Source: Liminaster sp017519885 (lineage in GTDB: Bacteria; Bacteroidota; Bacteroidia; Bacteroidales; UBA3663). From it: a DNA stretch of 64,000 bases. A program made the translations under genes and the position numbers. Shown here one piece after another: positions 26,514 through 35,791 of the stretch (its first letter is position 1; every line of letters begins with the position of its first letter). The DNA lies in assembly GCA_017519885.1 (NCBI GenBank), contig JAFWRO010000012.1, positions 133,810 to 197,809 of the forward strand, given 5' to 3'. The notes below the pieces were generated by a model that saw nothing but the letters and a program-made list of their open reading frames with translations, had not been told where the DNA came from and did not search any database.

Positions 26514-28613
26514 ATGACCTGGCTTTGGTACCCCGCCGACTTCGAAATCTGGCTCGGCAATCGCTTCAACAACCGGCGCACCGAACGCGGTGCGATGTTC
26601 CCACCCTTCTGGAAACAGGATAGCCATTGGGCTACTGTCGAATTCAGTCGCGAATATGAATTGGCAAAGCCCGAAACCATCCGCATCTATGTGGAGGGCC
26701 GCTACAACTTCATGTTCGATGGCAAGCTGCAGTTCGGCGAACCCACCGAATGGTTGGTCCCCGCAGGCCGTCACAAGATCAACATCAAGGTCCACAATCC
26801 CGCCACGCCTCCTGCCCTCTTCATCGAGGGAGAAACTATCCAATCCGACTCCTCCTGGCGCGTCACCCATGAGGACAAGATCTGGATTGACGAAAACGGT
26901 GTCGCACATGGTTCGGGCATCTACCTCGTCCCAGGGTTCTGGAATTTCAATACGCCCTCAGATCGTCCTTCCCTCTTCCGTCTTGCACGCGAGGAATGGA
27001 AAGCAGTATCCACGCGCGTCCTATCGGGCACATCTTCCGACGAACCTTCGAACGGGATAGCCACAACCCTACTCGTCGATTTCGGCAAGGAGACCATGGG
27101 TTACATCGTCCTCAACGGCATCCAGGGCCACGGCATCGTCGAACTCTATTACGGCGAAAGCGAAGCTGAAGCACTCGACAAGGAATATTGCGAGACGCTC
27201 GACAAGCTTGAGGTCGAGACGTGTCCGCGCTTCGTAGTCCCCGAGTCGAAAGCCTTCCGCTTCGTGCAGGTCGTGCTTCCCGAGGGGATGACAGTCGAAA
27301 GTGTCAGCATGGAGTACGAATATCTGCCGCAGGACCTCACGCGCAGCGGTTCGTTCGAATGTTCCGACGACGAACTCAACCGCATCTGGCAAGTAGGGGC
27401 TTACACGATGGACCTCACCACACGTGAATTTATGATGGACGGCATCAAGCGCGACCGCTGGACTTGGTCAGGTGATGCCATTCAGTCCTATCTGATGAAC
27501 TATTACCTGCGCTTCGACAGCGACACGGTGAAGCGCACCATCCGTCAGTTGCGCGGCAAAGATCCCGTCTCGTCCCACATCAACACCATCCTCGACTATA
27601 CCTTCTACTGGTTCAAGTCAGTCTATGACTATTATCAATACACAGGTGACCGCGACTTCGTCTGCGAGATGTATCCGCGCATGCTCACCCTTATGGACTA
27701 CTGCCTGGGCCGCCTCTCTGAGGGTTGGGCCATCGGTCAGCCCGACGATTGGGTCTTCATCGACTGGGTCGATTTCCCGATGCACAAGCGCGGCATCGTC
27801 TGCTTCGAGCAGATCCTTTTCTGCAAGAGCCTCGAAACGATGCAGCTCTGCAAGGACCTTGTTGGCCCGCTCTCTGACTTGCAGATGAGCAACCTGCACC
27901 TCACCTATCCCAATGTGGACTATGGAGCCAAAGCGGCCGAACTCCGCTCGAAAATCGACAAGACCTTCTGGAGCCCTTCCGCCCATGCCTATCTCCATGC
28001 CCTCGAACCCGACCTCAACCCTCAGGTCAACAAGTTCGCCAGCATGTTCGCCATCCTCTATGGTTATGCCGACGAGCAGCGCCAGCACGAGATCCTACAG
28101 TATGTGATGCAGAACCCCGAAGTGCCTGCCATCACCACACCCTACATGCGCTTCTACGAACTCGCCGCACTCTGCCAACTCGGTCAGCACGACGATGTCC
28201 TCTCCGAAATCAAGGCCTACTGGGGCGGCATGTTGCACGAAGGGGCTACGACGTTCTGGGAGAAGTACAATCCCGAAATGAAGGGTGACGAACACCTCAC
28301 GATGTATGGTCGTCCCTATGGCAAGTCGCTCTGCCATGCTTGGGGAGCCAGCCCCGTCTATCTGCTCGGCCGTTATTTCCTCGGCATCGAGCCGACTTCT
28401 CCTGGTTATACCACATGGCAGGCAAAACCTCATCTATCCAACCTCGACTGGATGCGCGGAGCTGTGCCCACGCCTTTCGGTCCCATCCGTATCGAACTCT
28501 CTAAGCACAAAGTTACCCTAACCACCCCTCTCGGCATTGGCACCGGCTCGCTCTTCATCGATGGAAAGACTTTCGCCATTCTTCCAGCACAAACCATTGT
28601 AATCGACTATTGA
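26514..28613 (+). CDS. Alpha-L-rhamnosidase, GH78
   Basis: 699 residues. An N-terminal beta-sandwich (~1-240) precedes the (alpha/alpha)6 barrel (~280-620) and a C-terminal beta domain. The GH78 hallmark DGIKRDRWTWSGD (~305-317) carries the acidic residues that bind rhamnose and the general acid region; the distal catalytic Glu probably lies near EGATTFWEKY. It removes terminal alpha-rhamnose from glycans or glycosides. No signal peptide is visible at the ATG, so either it is cytoplasmic or the start lies elsewhere; the upstream 117 bp are occupied by the inverted repeat. Confidence 0.88.
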   Translation: MTWLWYPADFEIWLGNRFNNRRTERGAMFPPFWKQDSHWATVEFSREYELAKPETIRIYVEGRYNFMFDGKLQFGEPTEWLVPAGRHKINIKVHNPATPPALFIEGETIQSDSSWRVTHEDKIWIDENGVAHGSGIYLVPGFWNFNTPSDRPSLFRLAREEWKAVSTRVLSGTSSDEPSNGIATTLLVDFGKETMGYIVLNGIQGHGIVELYYGESEAEALDKEYCETLDKLEVETCPRFVVPESKAFRFVQVVLPEGMTVESVSMEYEYLPQDLTRSGSFECSDDELNRIWQVGAYTMDLTTREFMMDGIKRDRWTWSGDAIQSYLMNYYLRFDSDTVKRTIRQLRGKDPVSSHINTILDYTFYWFKSVYDYYQYTGDRDFVCEMYPRMLTLMDYCLGRLSEGWAIGQPDDWVFIDWVDFPMHKRGIVCFEQILFCKSLETMQLCKDLVGPLSDLQMSNLHLTYPNVDYGAKAAELRSKIDKTFWSPSAHAYLHALEPDLNPQVNKFASMFAILYGYADEQRQHEILQYVMQNPEVPAITTPYMRFYELAALCQLGQHDDVLSEIKAYWGGMLHEGATTFWEKYNPEMKGDEHLTMYGRPYGKSLCHAWGASPVYLLGRYFLGIEPTSPGYTTWQAKPHLSNLDWMRGAVPTPFGPIRIELSKHKVTLTTPLGIGTGSLFIDGKTFAILPAQTIVIDY

Positions 28614-28650
28614 TATTTTGAGTGAAGAGACTCTAACAAAACGACAAGCT

Positions 28651-29283
28651 ATGAATCAAACGAATCGGCTCCACCTCTTGCTACTGTCCTTTGTCGTCAT
28701 AGTCTTCATATGGTCAGCAATCAATGTGCAGGACACCTATCTCACCTGGGCGCTTGAAGCTGCGCCTGTCATAATCGCACTACCTATCCTCCTCTTCACC
28801 TATAAGAAGTTTAAATTCCCCACTTCTATTTATGTCATTATCACCATTCACATGGCGCTTTTGCTTGTCGGTGCACATTATTCTTATGCTAAAGTACCCC
28901 TTGGTGAATGGATGAAGGATTGGTTCGGCTTCGAACGCAACAACTATGATAAGATAGGACATTTCATGCAAGGATTCACGCCCGCCCTTGTTTCGGTGGA
29001 GATTATTCGTCGCTGCAACCCGCTTACATCTTTCAAGTGGATAAGTTTCTTCTCGTTCTGCATCTCAATGACCGTTGCAGCCCTCTACGAAATCATTGAA
29101 TGGCTCTCGTCTTTGGGCAATCCGGAAGACACCGAAGCTTTCCTGGGTACACAAGGATACATCTGGGATACACAGTCGGATATGTTCATGTGTCTTTGCG
29201 GAGCAGTCATCGCCATTCTCCTATTAAGGACCATCCATCCGTGGTCATCGAAAACTCAAACAAGAGAAGGACGTCAGCCGTGA
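28651..29283 (+). CDS. YjdF/DUF2238 family integral membrane protein
   Basis: 210 residues from the ATG at 28651; a TTG at 28618 would add 11 residues but begins almost at the GH78 stop. Five or six hydrophobic helices are visible (LLLLSFVVIVFIW, APVIIALPILLFTY, YVIITIHMALLLVGA, SFFSFCISMTVAALYE, MFMCLCGAVIAILLL). The family motif YDKIGHF and a late GTQGYIWDTQSDM block with conserved acidic residues identify DUF2238. The function of the family is unknown. The first long tandem array starts 12 bp after its stop. Confidence 0.8.
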   Translation: MNQTNRLHLLLLSFVVIVFIWSAINVQDTYLTWALEAAPVIIALPILLFTYKKFKFPTSIYVIITIHMALLLVGAHYSYAKVPLGEWMKDWFGFERNNYDKIGHFMQGFTPALVSVEIIRRCNPLTSFKWISFFSFCISMTVAALYEIIEWLSSLGNPEDTEAFLGTQGYIWDTQSDMFMCLCGAVIAILLLRTIHPWSSKTQTREGRQP

Positions 29284-29294
29284 CATCCTGCCTT

Positions 29295-29672
29295 ATAACC
29301 TTTTTTGGCCAAGATTGGGTATTCTCCTCCAGAAGTATGACCTTTCTTGGCCAAAATTGGGTATGCGCCTACCGCGGCATGACCTTTCTTGGCCAAGATT
29401 GGGTATGCGCCCATCACGGCATGACCATTCCTGGCCAAGATTGGGTATGCGCCCATCGCTGCATGACCTTTTCTGGCCAAGATTGGGTATGCGCCCATCG
29501 TGGCATGACCTTTCTTGGCCAAGATTGGGTATGCGCCCATCGCGGCATGACCATTCCTGGCCAAGATTGGGTATACGCCAACCGCGGCATGACTTTTTCT
29601 GGCCAAGTTTGGGTATGCGCCTATCGCGGCATAACCTTTTTTGGCAAAGATTGGGTATAAAACGACATCGGC
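29295..29672. repeat. Tandem array 1: 9 units of 42 bp
   Basis: Units start at 29295, 29337, 29379, 29421, 29463, 29505, 29547, 29589 and 29631, always 42 bp apart. The consensus begins ATGACCTTTCTTGG and contains the palindrome CTTGGCCAAG, then ATTGGGTATGCGCCCAT and CGCGGC. Units 29379-29504 and 29505-29630 repeat the same three-variant order (TTTCTT, ATTCCT, TTTTCT), so blocks of three have been duplicated. Because 42 is a multiple of three, several frames stay open across the array, including a minus-strand 14-residue repeat (GHAAMGAYPILAKK). Coding use is unproven. There are no CRISPR-like unique spacers. Confidence 0.9.
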
Positions 29673-29708
29673 ATGACCAATCTTAGCCAATATTGGTCAT
29701 GCCGATGT
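29665..29708. terminator. Long hairpin at the end of tandem array 1
   Basis: A perfect 17-bp stem pairs ACATCGGCATGACCAAT (29665-29681) with ATTGGTCATGCCGATGT (29692-29708), loop of 10 nt. It uses the last, degenerate array unit. Position between convergent yjdF-like and GH2 genes suits a bidirectional terminator, although T-runs are short. Confidence 0.7.
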
Positions 29709-29760
29709 TGTAGATTGCTGAATCTCTATTCAAACCAGGTTTTCTACAATCATATCGTCG

Positions 29761-31569
29761 TTATTTCTGTTCGTACCACTCCTTCAGCACATAAAAGGCC
29801 TTTTTCTTTTCTCCGTTATCGGAGAAGAGTCCTTTGCGATTGTAGTAGTCCTGAACACCATTGAGCACACGACGAGGAGAGCGGAAGTCCTTCAGAATCC
29901 AGGGAGAGGTGCCAGCCAAGCCCTCAACCTTGTCGAGCATGGCGCAGTTCTCGCGATAGAGGTTCTCCTGGAATTCTTCCGTCCAGCGCTGATTCTTCTC
30001 CCCATGAAGGCCATATTTGGCACCACCACCGAACTCGCTGACGATGACTGGTTTGTCGTAAGGAATTTCCCACGACATCTTCGCAGCATCGTTCACATCA
30101 CGATACCAACCGATGTATTGGTTGAAACTTACCACATCGACATATTCGTGCATATTGTCCTGCAGACGATTCTTGAAGTTGGAAGCCGATGTAACCTCCA
30201 TCGCCATGGAGATGAGACGTGAGGTGTCGAGCGAACGAGCGTGCAACGCCAAACGACTCAGGAACTGGTCGCGTTCGGGCGAATGGGGCGTTTCGTTGGC
30301 AATGCTCCAGATGATGACATTGGCGCGGTTCTGATCGCGCAGAATCATGTCGGTCAACTGACGCTCGGCATTTTTGTAGGTGTCAGGATTGGTCCATGCA
30401 ATGGTCCAATAGACGGGAATCTCCGACCAGACGAGAATGCCCATTCGCTCTGCCTCGCGCACGGCATATTCGTTATGGGGATAATGAGCAAGGCGAACGA
30501 AGTTACAGCCCAGTTCCTTTGCCCATGAAAGCAGCGTGTGGGCATCTTCGGTCGAATTGGCACGTCCTCCTCCATTAGGTTTCTCCTCATGGATGCTGAT
30601 TCCCTTGAGGAAGATGGGCTGACCATTGAGCAGCAAATGTTTGCCACGCGTTTCGATAGTGCGGAAGCCTATCTCATCCTTGATAATCTCCTCACCCAAC
30701 CGAATCTCCACCTGATAAAGCTTGGAATTTTCGGGCGACCATAGCTGCACTTTCCTGACCTTCATAGTCACTGAAGCAGTGCCTTCATTATCGGTTGTAA
30801 CAACCTGATGCAGTTTCAGTTCAGGGACGTCGAGCGTGACCTGCTGTCCTGCCTCTGCCTTATTGAGTTTGACGCTGAATGTGACTGGACGAGTGCCCCG
30901 TTTGTCAACCTCCGTACTAGCAAGACAAAGGCAATAATTCTCTACATAGGTGGGAGCGACATCGATGAGCAGCACGTCGCGTGTGATGCCACCATAGTTC
31001 CACCAGTCGAAGATCTGGGTTGGAACATTCTCGGCATGGCGCTTGTTATCGACCTTGAGGATGACGAAGTTTTCACCCTCCTTCAACTCATCGGTCACAT
31101 CGTAGTTGAAAGGAGTAAAACCTCCCACATGATGTCCGACAAACTTGCCATTGACATAGACATGTGCATCGTAGTTGACTGCACCGAAATAGAGCAAGGT
31201 GCGATGGTTCCCGTTGGGACGCCAGTCGAAAGAACGCTTGAACCACACGGTACCCTCATAAAAGAACAGACGTTCGTCCTGAGTGTTCCAATCGCCAGGC
31301 ACCTGCATGGTCGGAGCCTTGTCGAAGTCGTACTCGATGAGGTCTTCGGGACGCTGCGGCTTGGCATTGACGAAAAAGCCCCAACGCATGGGCTTCATAC
31401 GATAGTCGTAGTAGCCCTCCTCCTGCACATCGACAATATAGTTCCAGGAGCCATTGAGCGAAGTTGTCTGACGTGCCAGCACATTAGCCACTTGTGGCAC
31501 CTCGTTTGCTACGATTGTCCCTCCTGCCAAACAGTAGAGGAAACACAAGGAAGTCAAGAGTTTTTTCAT
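29761..31569 (-). CDS. GH2 family glycoside hydrolase (beta-glucuronidase/galactosidase type)
   Basis: 602 residues with a signal peptide (MKKLLTSLCFLYCLAGGTIV). Domains run in the GH2 order: jelly-roll sugar-binding domain (~30-210, with GTVWFKRSF, NYDAHVYVNGKFVGHH), Ig-like domain (~215-310), TIM barrel (~315-600). The acid/base Glu is in IWSIANETP (~residue 425) and the nucleophile Glu in VIVSEFGGGAKYG (~510). Length and FNQYIGWY near the active site favour the glucuronidase-like branch over lacZ; substrate cannot be fixed by eye. Its periplasmic or surface location fits polysaccharide use. Confidence 0.88.
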   Translation of the reverse strand: MKKLLTSLCFLYCLAGGTIVANEVPQVANVLARQTTSLNGSWNYIVDVQEEGYYDYRMKPMRWGFFVNAKPQRPEDLIEYDFDKAPTMQVPGDWNTQDERLFFYEGTVWFKRSFDWRPNGNHRTLLYFGAVNYDAHVYVNGKFVGHHVGGFTPFNYDVTDELKEGENFVILKVDNKRHAENVPTQIFDWWNYGGITRDVLLIDVAPTYVENYCLCLASTEVDKRGTRPVTFSVKLNKAEAGQQVTLDVPELKLHQVVTTDNEGTASVTMKVRKVQLWSPENSKLYQVEIRLGEEIIKDEIGFRTIETRGKHLLLNGQPIFLKGISIHEEKPNGGGRANSTEDAHTLLSWAKELGCNFVRLAHYPHNEYAVREAERMGILVWSEIPVYWTIAWTNPDTYKNAERQLTDMILRDQNRANVIIWSIANETPHSPERDQFLSRLALHARSLDTSRLISMAMEVTSASNFKNRLQDNMHEYVDVVSFNQYIGWYRDVNDAAKMSWEIPYDKPVIVSEFGGGAKYGLHGEKNQRWTEEFQENLYRENCAMLDKVEGLAGTSPWILKDFRSPRRVLNGVQDYYNRKGLFSDNGEKKKAFYVLKEWYEQK

Positions 31570-31588
31570 AAGGATGTGAGTCTTAAAA

Positions 31589-31620
31589 ATCCGTGGCAGT
31601 CGATTGGACTACCGCGGATT
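31589..31620 (-). terminator. Terminator of the LemA-membrane protein pair
   Basis: AATCCGTGG (31589-31597) pairs with CCGCGGATT (31612-31620), one G-U pair; on the minus strand the stem runs into TTTTTAAG. Confidence 0.75.
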
Positions 31621-31640
31621 ATCAGTGTTATAAAAGATAG

Positions 31641-32795
31641 TTATCGAAAGTTGATCAATACATACCAGGCACCACCACAAGCGAGCAATGTTGTGCCAAA
31701 CACGATGAGAAGCTGCCACCATGTCATAGGGTTGGCGATGTACTTGAAGTCCTTCCATTCCTTGCGCTGCCAAAGCTGGATATTCTCGCGAAGCCAGTTG
31801 GCGAACTGCTGCAGATTGAGAGGTTCACCATCGTGGTCGCGTGCCCAGCTCTCGAGCGCAATCTCCATCTGGGGTTCGTCCATCCAGCTGAAGGCATTGC
31901 ACCAACGGAGCACGTAGGGATCCTCGCCGATATCGTCCGACGAATCGCTCACCTTGGGATGCTCCACACCCAGACAGATGGTGAACTCGTTCTTGTTGCC
32001 GCCATGCCAGTAGGCACGTTGCTTCTCGCCTATCGTCAGGCCCTTGCTCGCATCGTAGATGAGCACGAAGAAATGCACCTGGCACGAACTGCCCATCGTG
32101 GCATTGAGCAACTGGAAGGCTCGCTGGTCGGCATCGGTGGCTATGTCGAGTCCGATGATAGGCTGCTGCTCGTAGTTGTGGATTGCCGGATAGTCGTAAA
32201 GCCCCAGTTCCTGCGCCTCCTGCCTGGAAACCTCCTCGTAGCGGAAGATGGAGTTCGAGCGGTCGAGGGGGTTGTCGTAACGATGGGGATAGGTTTGCGT
32301 CTGCATGTGCTCGATGACCTGGTCCCACACGCAAAGGTCGCCACCGCCACCTGCCACACAATTGGCATGGAAGGTCGAGAAGTAGGAAATATGTCCTCCC
32401 CACAACCATACCAGCTGATCGAAGATGGCATGTGAAATGTTCTCGACATGGCCCGTATTGAGTGTCCACGTCCAATATTCGGGGTGATGGACATAACGCA
32501 CGCGCTGCACGGTGCGCGTATTACCCCTGCCATCACGGACGGTCTCGAGATAAACCTGACGCTCGGTCCACTCGCGATAGTGACGTACCTCGGTGACGTA
32601 GCCGCTGAGGAACTCGGTATCGAGGCCCGCACGACGTGCCAGATAGTGTGCCAAACCCACCAAACCTTCAGTCACGACAAGAGCTACCGCGTAGAACTCA
32701 TAGGGTACACGGTAGGCGTCGCCCCCTCCTTGATAGACCCACAACCAGTGGGCAAAGAGGGCAATTGGAGGAAGTAGATAGGCTAAGCGATGCAC
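31641..32795 (-). CDS. Membrane protein of unknown function, LemA partner
   Basis: 384 residues. Two hydrophobic helices lie at the N-terminus (LLPPIALFAHWLWVY and YEFYAVALVVTEGLVGLAHYL) and one near the C-terminus (TWWQLLIVFGTTLLACGGAW). Between them is a ~270-residue soluble region rich in Trp, Tyr and His (HHPEYWTWTLNTGH, HFFVLIYDASKGLTIGE). No known domain is recognised. It starts 9 bp after the lemA-like gene, so the two are one operon and probably act together at the membrane. Confidence 0.7.
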   Translation of the reverse strand: MHRLAYLLPPIALFAHWLWVYQGGGDAYRVPYEFYAVALVVTEGLVGLAHYLARRAGLDTEFLSGYVTEVRHYREWTERQVYLETVRDGRGNTRTVQRVRYVHHPEYWTWTLNTGHVENISHAIFDQLVWLWGGHISYFSTFHANCVAGGGGDLCVWDQVIEHMQTQTYPHRYDNPLDRSNSIFRYEEVSRQEAQELGLYDYPAIHNYEQQPIIGLDIATDADQRAFQLLNATMGSSCQVHFFVLIYDASKGLTIGEKQRAYWHGGNKNEFTICLGVEHPKVSDSSDDIGEDPYVLRWCNAFSWMDEPQMEIALESWARDHDGEPLNLQQFANWLRENIQLWQRKEWKDFKYIANPMTWWQLLIVFGTTLLACGGAWYVLINFR

Positions 32796-32804
32796 TTCTG
32801 CAGA

Positions 32805-33338
32805 TTATTTCTTCTTGAAAAGCTCGACTTCGTCATCAATGCCCGTCGTGGTGACGGTCTTGGTGCGAGTGCTGGAGATGATGGTGTAGTCAATCTTGCT
32901 CTTGTTCGAGATGAAGAACTTGGCAGGAATGGTCTCAAGCAGTGTGTCACGCTGACGGATGATGTCGAGCATACGTGTCTGAGCCTGAGTGAAATAGGAA
33001 CGCTGTACCTCGATGGCTTGCATCAGGTCCTTATAGAGACTGGTGTCGAAGTCGGGGTTACTCTCCTGAATCCACTTCATAGCCGTACCACCGTCCTGAT
33101 TGTAACGTCCCGAAATGATTTCGGGGTAAACCTTCTCGAACGTTTCACGATACTCGTCACTGACACCGGCTTTCTGCTGGATAACCTTCCACATCTGGTC
33201 GTGTACGCTCTCTACCTTGCCTTTCTGAGCCTCTGCCTCCTTGCGAAGAGCGACCTCCTGGTTGTTGTAAACGATATACATGCCGATGAGAATGATAGCC
33301 GCAACGGCAATGACCGCAATTAAAATCAAAGTTGCCAT
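32805..33338 (-). CDS. LemA family protein
   Basis: 177 residues. One N-terminal transmembrane helix (LILIAVIAVAAIILIGMYIVY) exposes a long helical bundle with the LemA-type pattern (YNNQEVALRKEAEAQKGKVE, MWKVIQQKAGVSDEYRETF, FDTSLYKDLMQAIEVQRSYF). LemA proteins are widespread, usually in operons with membrane proteins or proteases, and have no settled function. Promoter at 33413-33420 and terminator at 31589 bound a two-gene operon. Confidence 0.85.
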   Translation of the reverse strand: MATLILIAVIAVAAIILIGMYIVYNNQEVALRKEAEAQKGKVESVHDQMWKVIQQKAGVSDEYRETFEKVYPEIISGRYNQDGGTAMKWIQESNPDFDTSLYKDLMQAIEVQRSYFTQAQTRMLDIIRQRDTLLETIPAKFFISNKSKIDYTIISSTRTKTVTTTGIDDEVELFKKK

Positions 33339-33412
33339 GTTTCTGATGGATAATTGATAGTTTATAATAAATAAATGTACTCTCTAAAGAAAAAAGAAGT
33401 GTTTCAACGCCG

Positions 33413-33420
33413 CAAAGATA
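33413..33420 (-). promoter_or_regulatory. -7 box of the lemA operon
   Basis: TATCTTTG on the minus strand, 75 bp before the LemA start. The rest of the 313-bp gap between LemA and PadR is AT-rich with no further gene visible. Confidence 0.55.
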
Positions 33421-33588
33421 AACACTAAATCGTGATTGTGCAAATTTTTTGGCGAAAATATTTTGTCGAAGCGCAAAAACAGTTATTTTTCCGCAAACAA
33501 ACGTTAACAAATGCACAAAATTACAAGTATTTTGTAAAATTATCTTAAATGTAATGTACTTTGCAATACAAGGTACTAAAATAATGCA

Positions 33589-33596
33589 TATATTTG
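33589..33596 (+). promoter_or_regulatory. -7 box of the padR-pspC operon
   Basis: TATATTTG, 56 bp before the PadR start; a TTTG at 33560-33563 is 25 bp away, rather far for a -33 box. Confidence 0.5.
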
Positions 33597-33651
33597 CAGC
33601 GGAAAACAAAATAGCCGATAAAAGACATCTTACAAAATAAAAAGAAGCAAA

Positions 33652-34002
33652 ATGAATACGGAAAACGCTAAATCGCAGATGCGGAAAGGAATGCTGGAGT
33701 ACTGCATCCTTCTCTTACTGCACAAAGGGCCGGCCTACGCCTCCGACATCATTCAGCAGCTCAAAGAGGCCCAACTCATCGTGGTGGAAGGCACCCTCTA
33801 TCCCCTGCTGACACGCCTGAAGAATGATAGGCTGCTGAAATACGAATGGCAGGAATCGACCCAAGGACCTCCGCGCAAATACTACGCGCTGACGCTCGAT
33901 GGTGAGGAATTCCTCCGACACCTCGACTCGGCCTGGAACGAGTTGACCAACACCGTCAACATCCTCCACAATGGCAGCGAAGTCGTCATTTCCCACGAAT
34001 AG
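33652..34002 (+). CDS. PadR-family transcriptional regulator
   Basis: 116 residues. Winged helix with the PadR signature: RKGMLEYCILLLLHKGPAYA, then the recognition region VVEGTLYPLLTRLKNDRLLK and the wing QGPPRKYYALTLDGEEFLR. It lacks the C-terminal dimerisation domain of long PadR proteins (short type). It is 51 bp upstream of a PspC/DUF2807 membrane protein, the usual partner in Bacteroidota, and probably represses that operon. Confidence 0.9.
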   Translation: MNTENAKSQMRKGMLEYCILLLLHKGPAYASDIIQQLKEAQLIVVEGTLYPLLTRLKNDRLLKYEWQESTQGPPRKYYALTLDGEEFLRHLDSAWNELTNTVNILHNGSEVVISHE

Positions 34003-34053
34003 TATAATATATGTAAAGGAAACCAAATCATCAAACATCAAAACGTCAAGAAT

Positions 34054-35790
34054 ATGAAAACGAGTATAAACATCAATCTATTCGGCACGCTATACGCCAT
34101 CGACGAGGACGCACACCAGCTGCTCAGACAGTATCTCAACAACATGAAGAGTTACTTCAGCAAGCAGGAAGGAGGCGACGAAATCTCGGACGACATCGAA
34201 CACCGCGTAGCTGAACTCTTCTGGGAACTGAAACAGGCCGGCAACGAATCGATCACCATTGAGCAAGTGAGAAGCATCATCCAGGAAATCGGCAATCCCG
34301 AAGATTTGGGTGGATCACAGACCGGCAACGAAGCGCGACCCACTGACGATGGACAAAATACGAACAATGATGGCCAGCAATCGACCGACGGAGGCCAACA
34401 GTTCAAGCAAGAGATAAAAGACTCTGTACGTAATGCAGGCTCGAAGACCAGAGACTGGATGAGCCATCGCCGCTATTATCGCGATCCTCAGGACAAAATG
34501 GTAGGAGGCGTTCTCTCAGGCTTAGCACATTACTTCGGCAATGGTGATCCCATCATCTGGCGTCTGCTTTTCGTGGTGCTGACTCTCTTTGGCCTTGCCA
34601 TCCCCATCATTCCCATCTATCTGATAGTCTGGCTCTGTGCTCCCGAGGCAAAGACCGCCGAAGAACGCCTTCGCATGAAGGGTATGGAGGTAAATCCCGA
34701 GAATATCAAGTCGCAGGTGCTGGGCTATGACGATCCCTCGACAAGCACGCAGCAGAACAACAGCGGATGCCTGGGCAGCTTCACAGGACTGATGGCAATC
34801 TGCTTCAAGATACTTCTTGTACTGTTGGCCATCCCCGTACTCTTCGTCATCGCTGTTGTGCTCTTCGCCCTCTTTGCCGTATTGTTCAGCCTCGTAGCAA
34901 GCCTCTTCGGACTGGCAACAGGCCTCACTGCAGGCGGCACTTCGCTGATCGGATCAGTGATCGCTCCCGAGAAATGGACCATCCTCGCCCTTGTTCTGGC
35001 TGCACTGGCGTTCATCGCTCTCATCATCTACACGATCTATCGATTCTTCCATCGCAACCATACTCCCGCCAGCGGACTCACCTATATTATCCTCTTCGCG
35101 CTGATGCTCCTGTCTGCACTGATTGGCTGGACCAGCATCAACAGACTATCGCAAAAGTGGCACGACGTGGACTGGAGTTCCGTCATCAATGGCGTCGATT
35201 GGGATATTGACGACGACGATTGGGAGAACCGAGGCAGTGCAGTCTATTGTGACTCAATCTATTCCATCCCAGCCTTCGACAAGGTGGAGGTTCAGGGAAT
35301 CGCCCGGGTGATCTACCGTCAGGGGGACAGCTGCAGCGTACGCGTCAATGCTGCCGACTTCCTGCTGAAGCACACCATCATCGAAGAGGAGGACGGAAAG
35401 CTGCTCATCACGCAGGACGACCAGCTGGGCCACAGGCATAATTTTGGCAATTTGAACCTGAGGGTATATGTCACTGCCCCCTACATCACCAACCTCTGGA
35501 TGAGCGGCATCGGAAAGGTTGAATTCGACGGACAAATCGAGCAGGAACAGCCCATGCGTGTGGAACTGGAAGGCATCGGCAAGCTGGATATCGAAAACGT
35601 GACCTGCCCCAAGCTCGAAGTGATGAACGAGGGTGCCGGAAAGGTGGACATCAAAGCCTACGTGGACAGCCTTATTGTCTCGAACGAGGGCATCGGCAAG
35701 ATTGACATCGAAGGACGTGCCTACAGCTATCAGCGCAACAACGAAGGAATCGGCAAAATCGATGACAACGAACTGAAAATAGGAATGTAA
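34054..35790 (+). CDS. PspC-domain membrane protein with C-terminal DUF2807
   Basis: 578 residues. The N-terminal ~90 residues are acidic and helical (YAIDEDAHQLLRQYLNNMKS, DDIEHRVAELFWELKQ), followed by a Gln/Asn-rich linker. The PspC domain (~145-205) reads DKMVGGVLSGLAHYFG and then a hydrophobic helix. Further helices occupy ~245-365. The C-terminal ~190 residues form a DUF2807 beta-helix with repeated GIGKxD motifs (five copies). PspC proteins sense envelope stress; DUF2807 is probably extracytoplasmic. The start follows PadR; rimM begins right after its stop. Confidence 0.88.
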   Translation: MKTSININLFGTLYAIDEDAHQLLRQYLNNMKSYFSKQEGGDEISDDIEHRVAELFWELKQAGNESITIEQVRSIIQEIGNPEDLGGSQTGNEARPTDDGQNTNNDGQQSTDGGQQFKQEIKDSVRNAGSKTRDWMSHRRYYRDPQDKMVGGVLSGLAHYFGNGDPIIWRLLFVVLTLFGLAIPIIPIYLIVWLCAPEAKTAEERLRMKGMEVNPENIKSQVLGYDDPSTSTQQNNSGCLGSFTGLMAICFKILLVLLAIPVLFVIAVVLFALFAVLFSLVASLFGLATGLTAGGTSLIGSVIAPEKWTILALVLAALAFIALIIYTIYRFFHRNHTPASGLTYIILFALMLLSALIGWTSINRLSQKWHDVDWSSVINGVDWDIDDDDWENRGSAVYCDSIYSIPAFDKVEVQGIARVIYRQGDSCSVRVNAADFLLKHTIIEEEDGKLLITQDDQLGHRHNFGNLNLRVYVTAPYITNLWMSGIGKVEFDGQIEQEQPMRVELEGIGKLDIENVTCPKLEVMNEGAGKVDIKAYVDSLIVSNEGIGKIDIEGRAYSYQRNNEGIGKIDDNELKIGM

Positions 35791-35791
35791 G

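Noticed and set aside
29100..29690. Several long frames across tandem array 1
   Set aside because: They exist in three or more phases because the unit is 42 bp; none has a promoter, distinct start or recognised domain.
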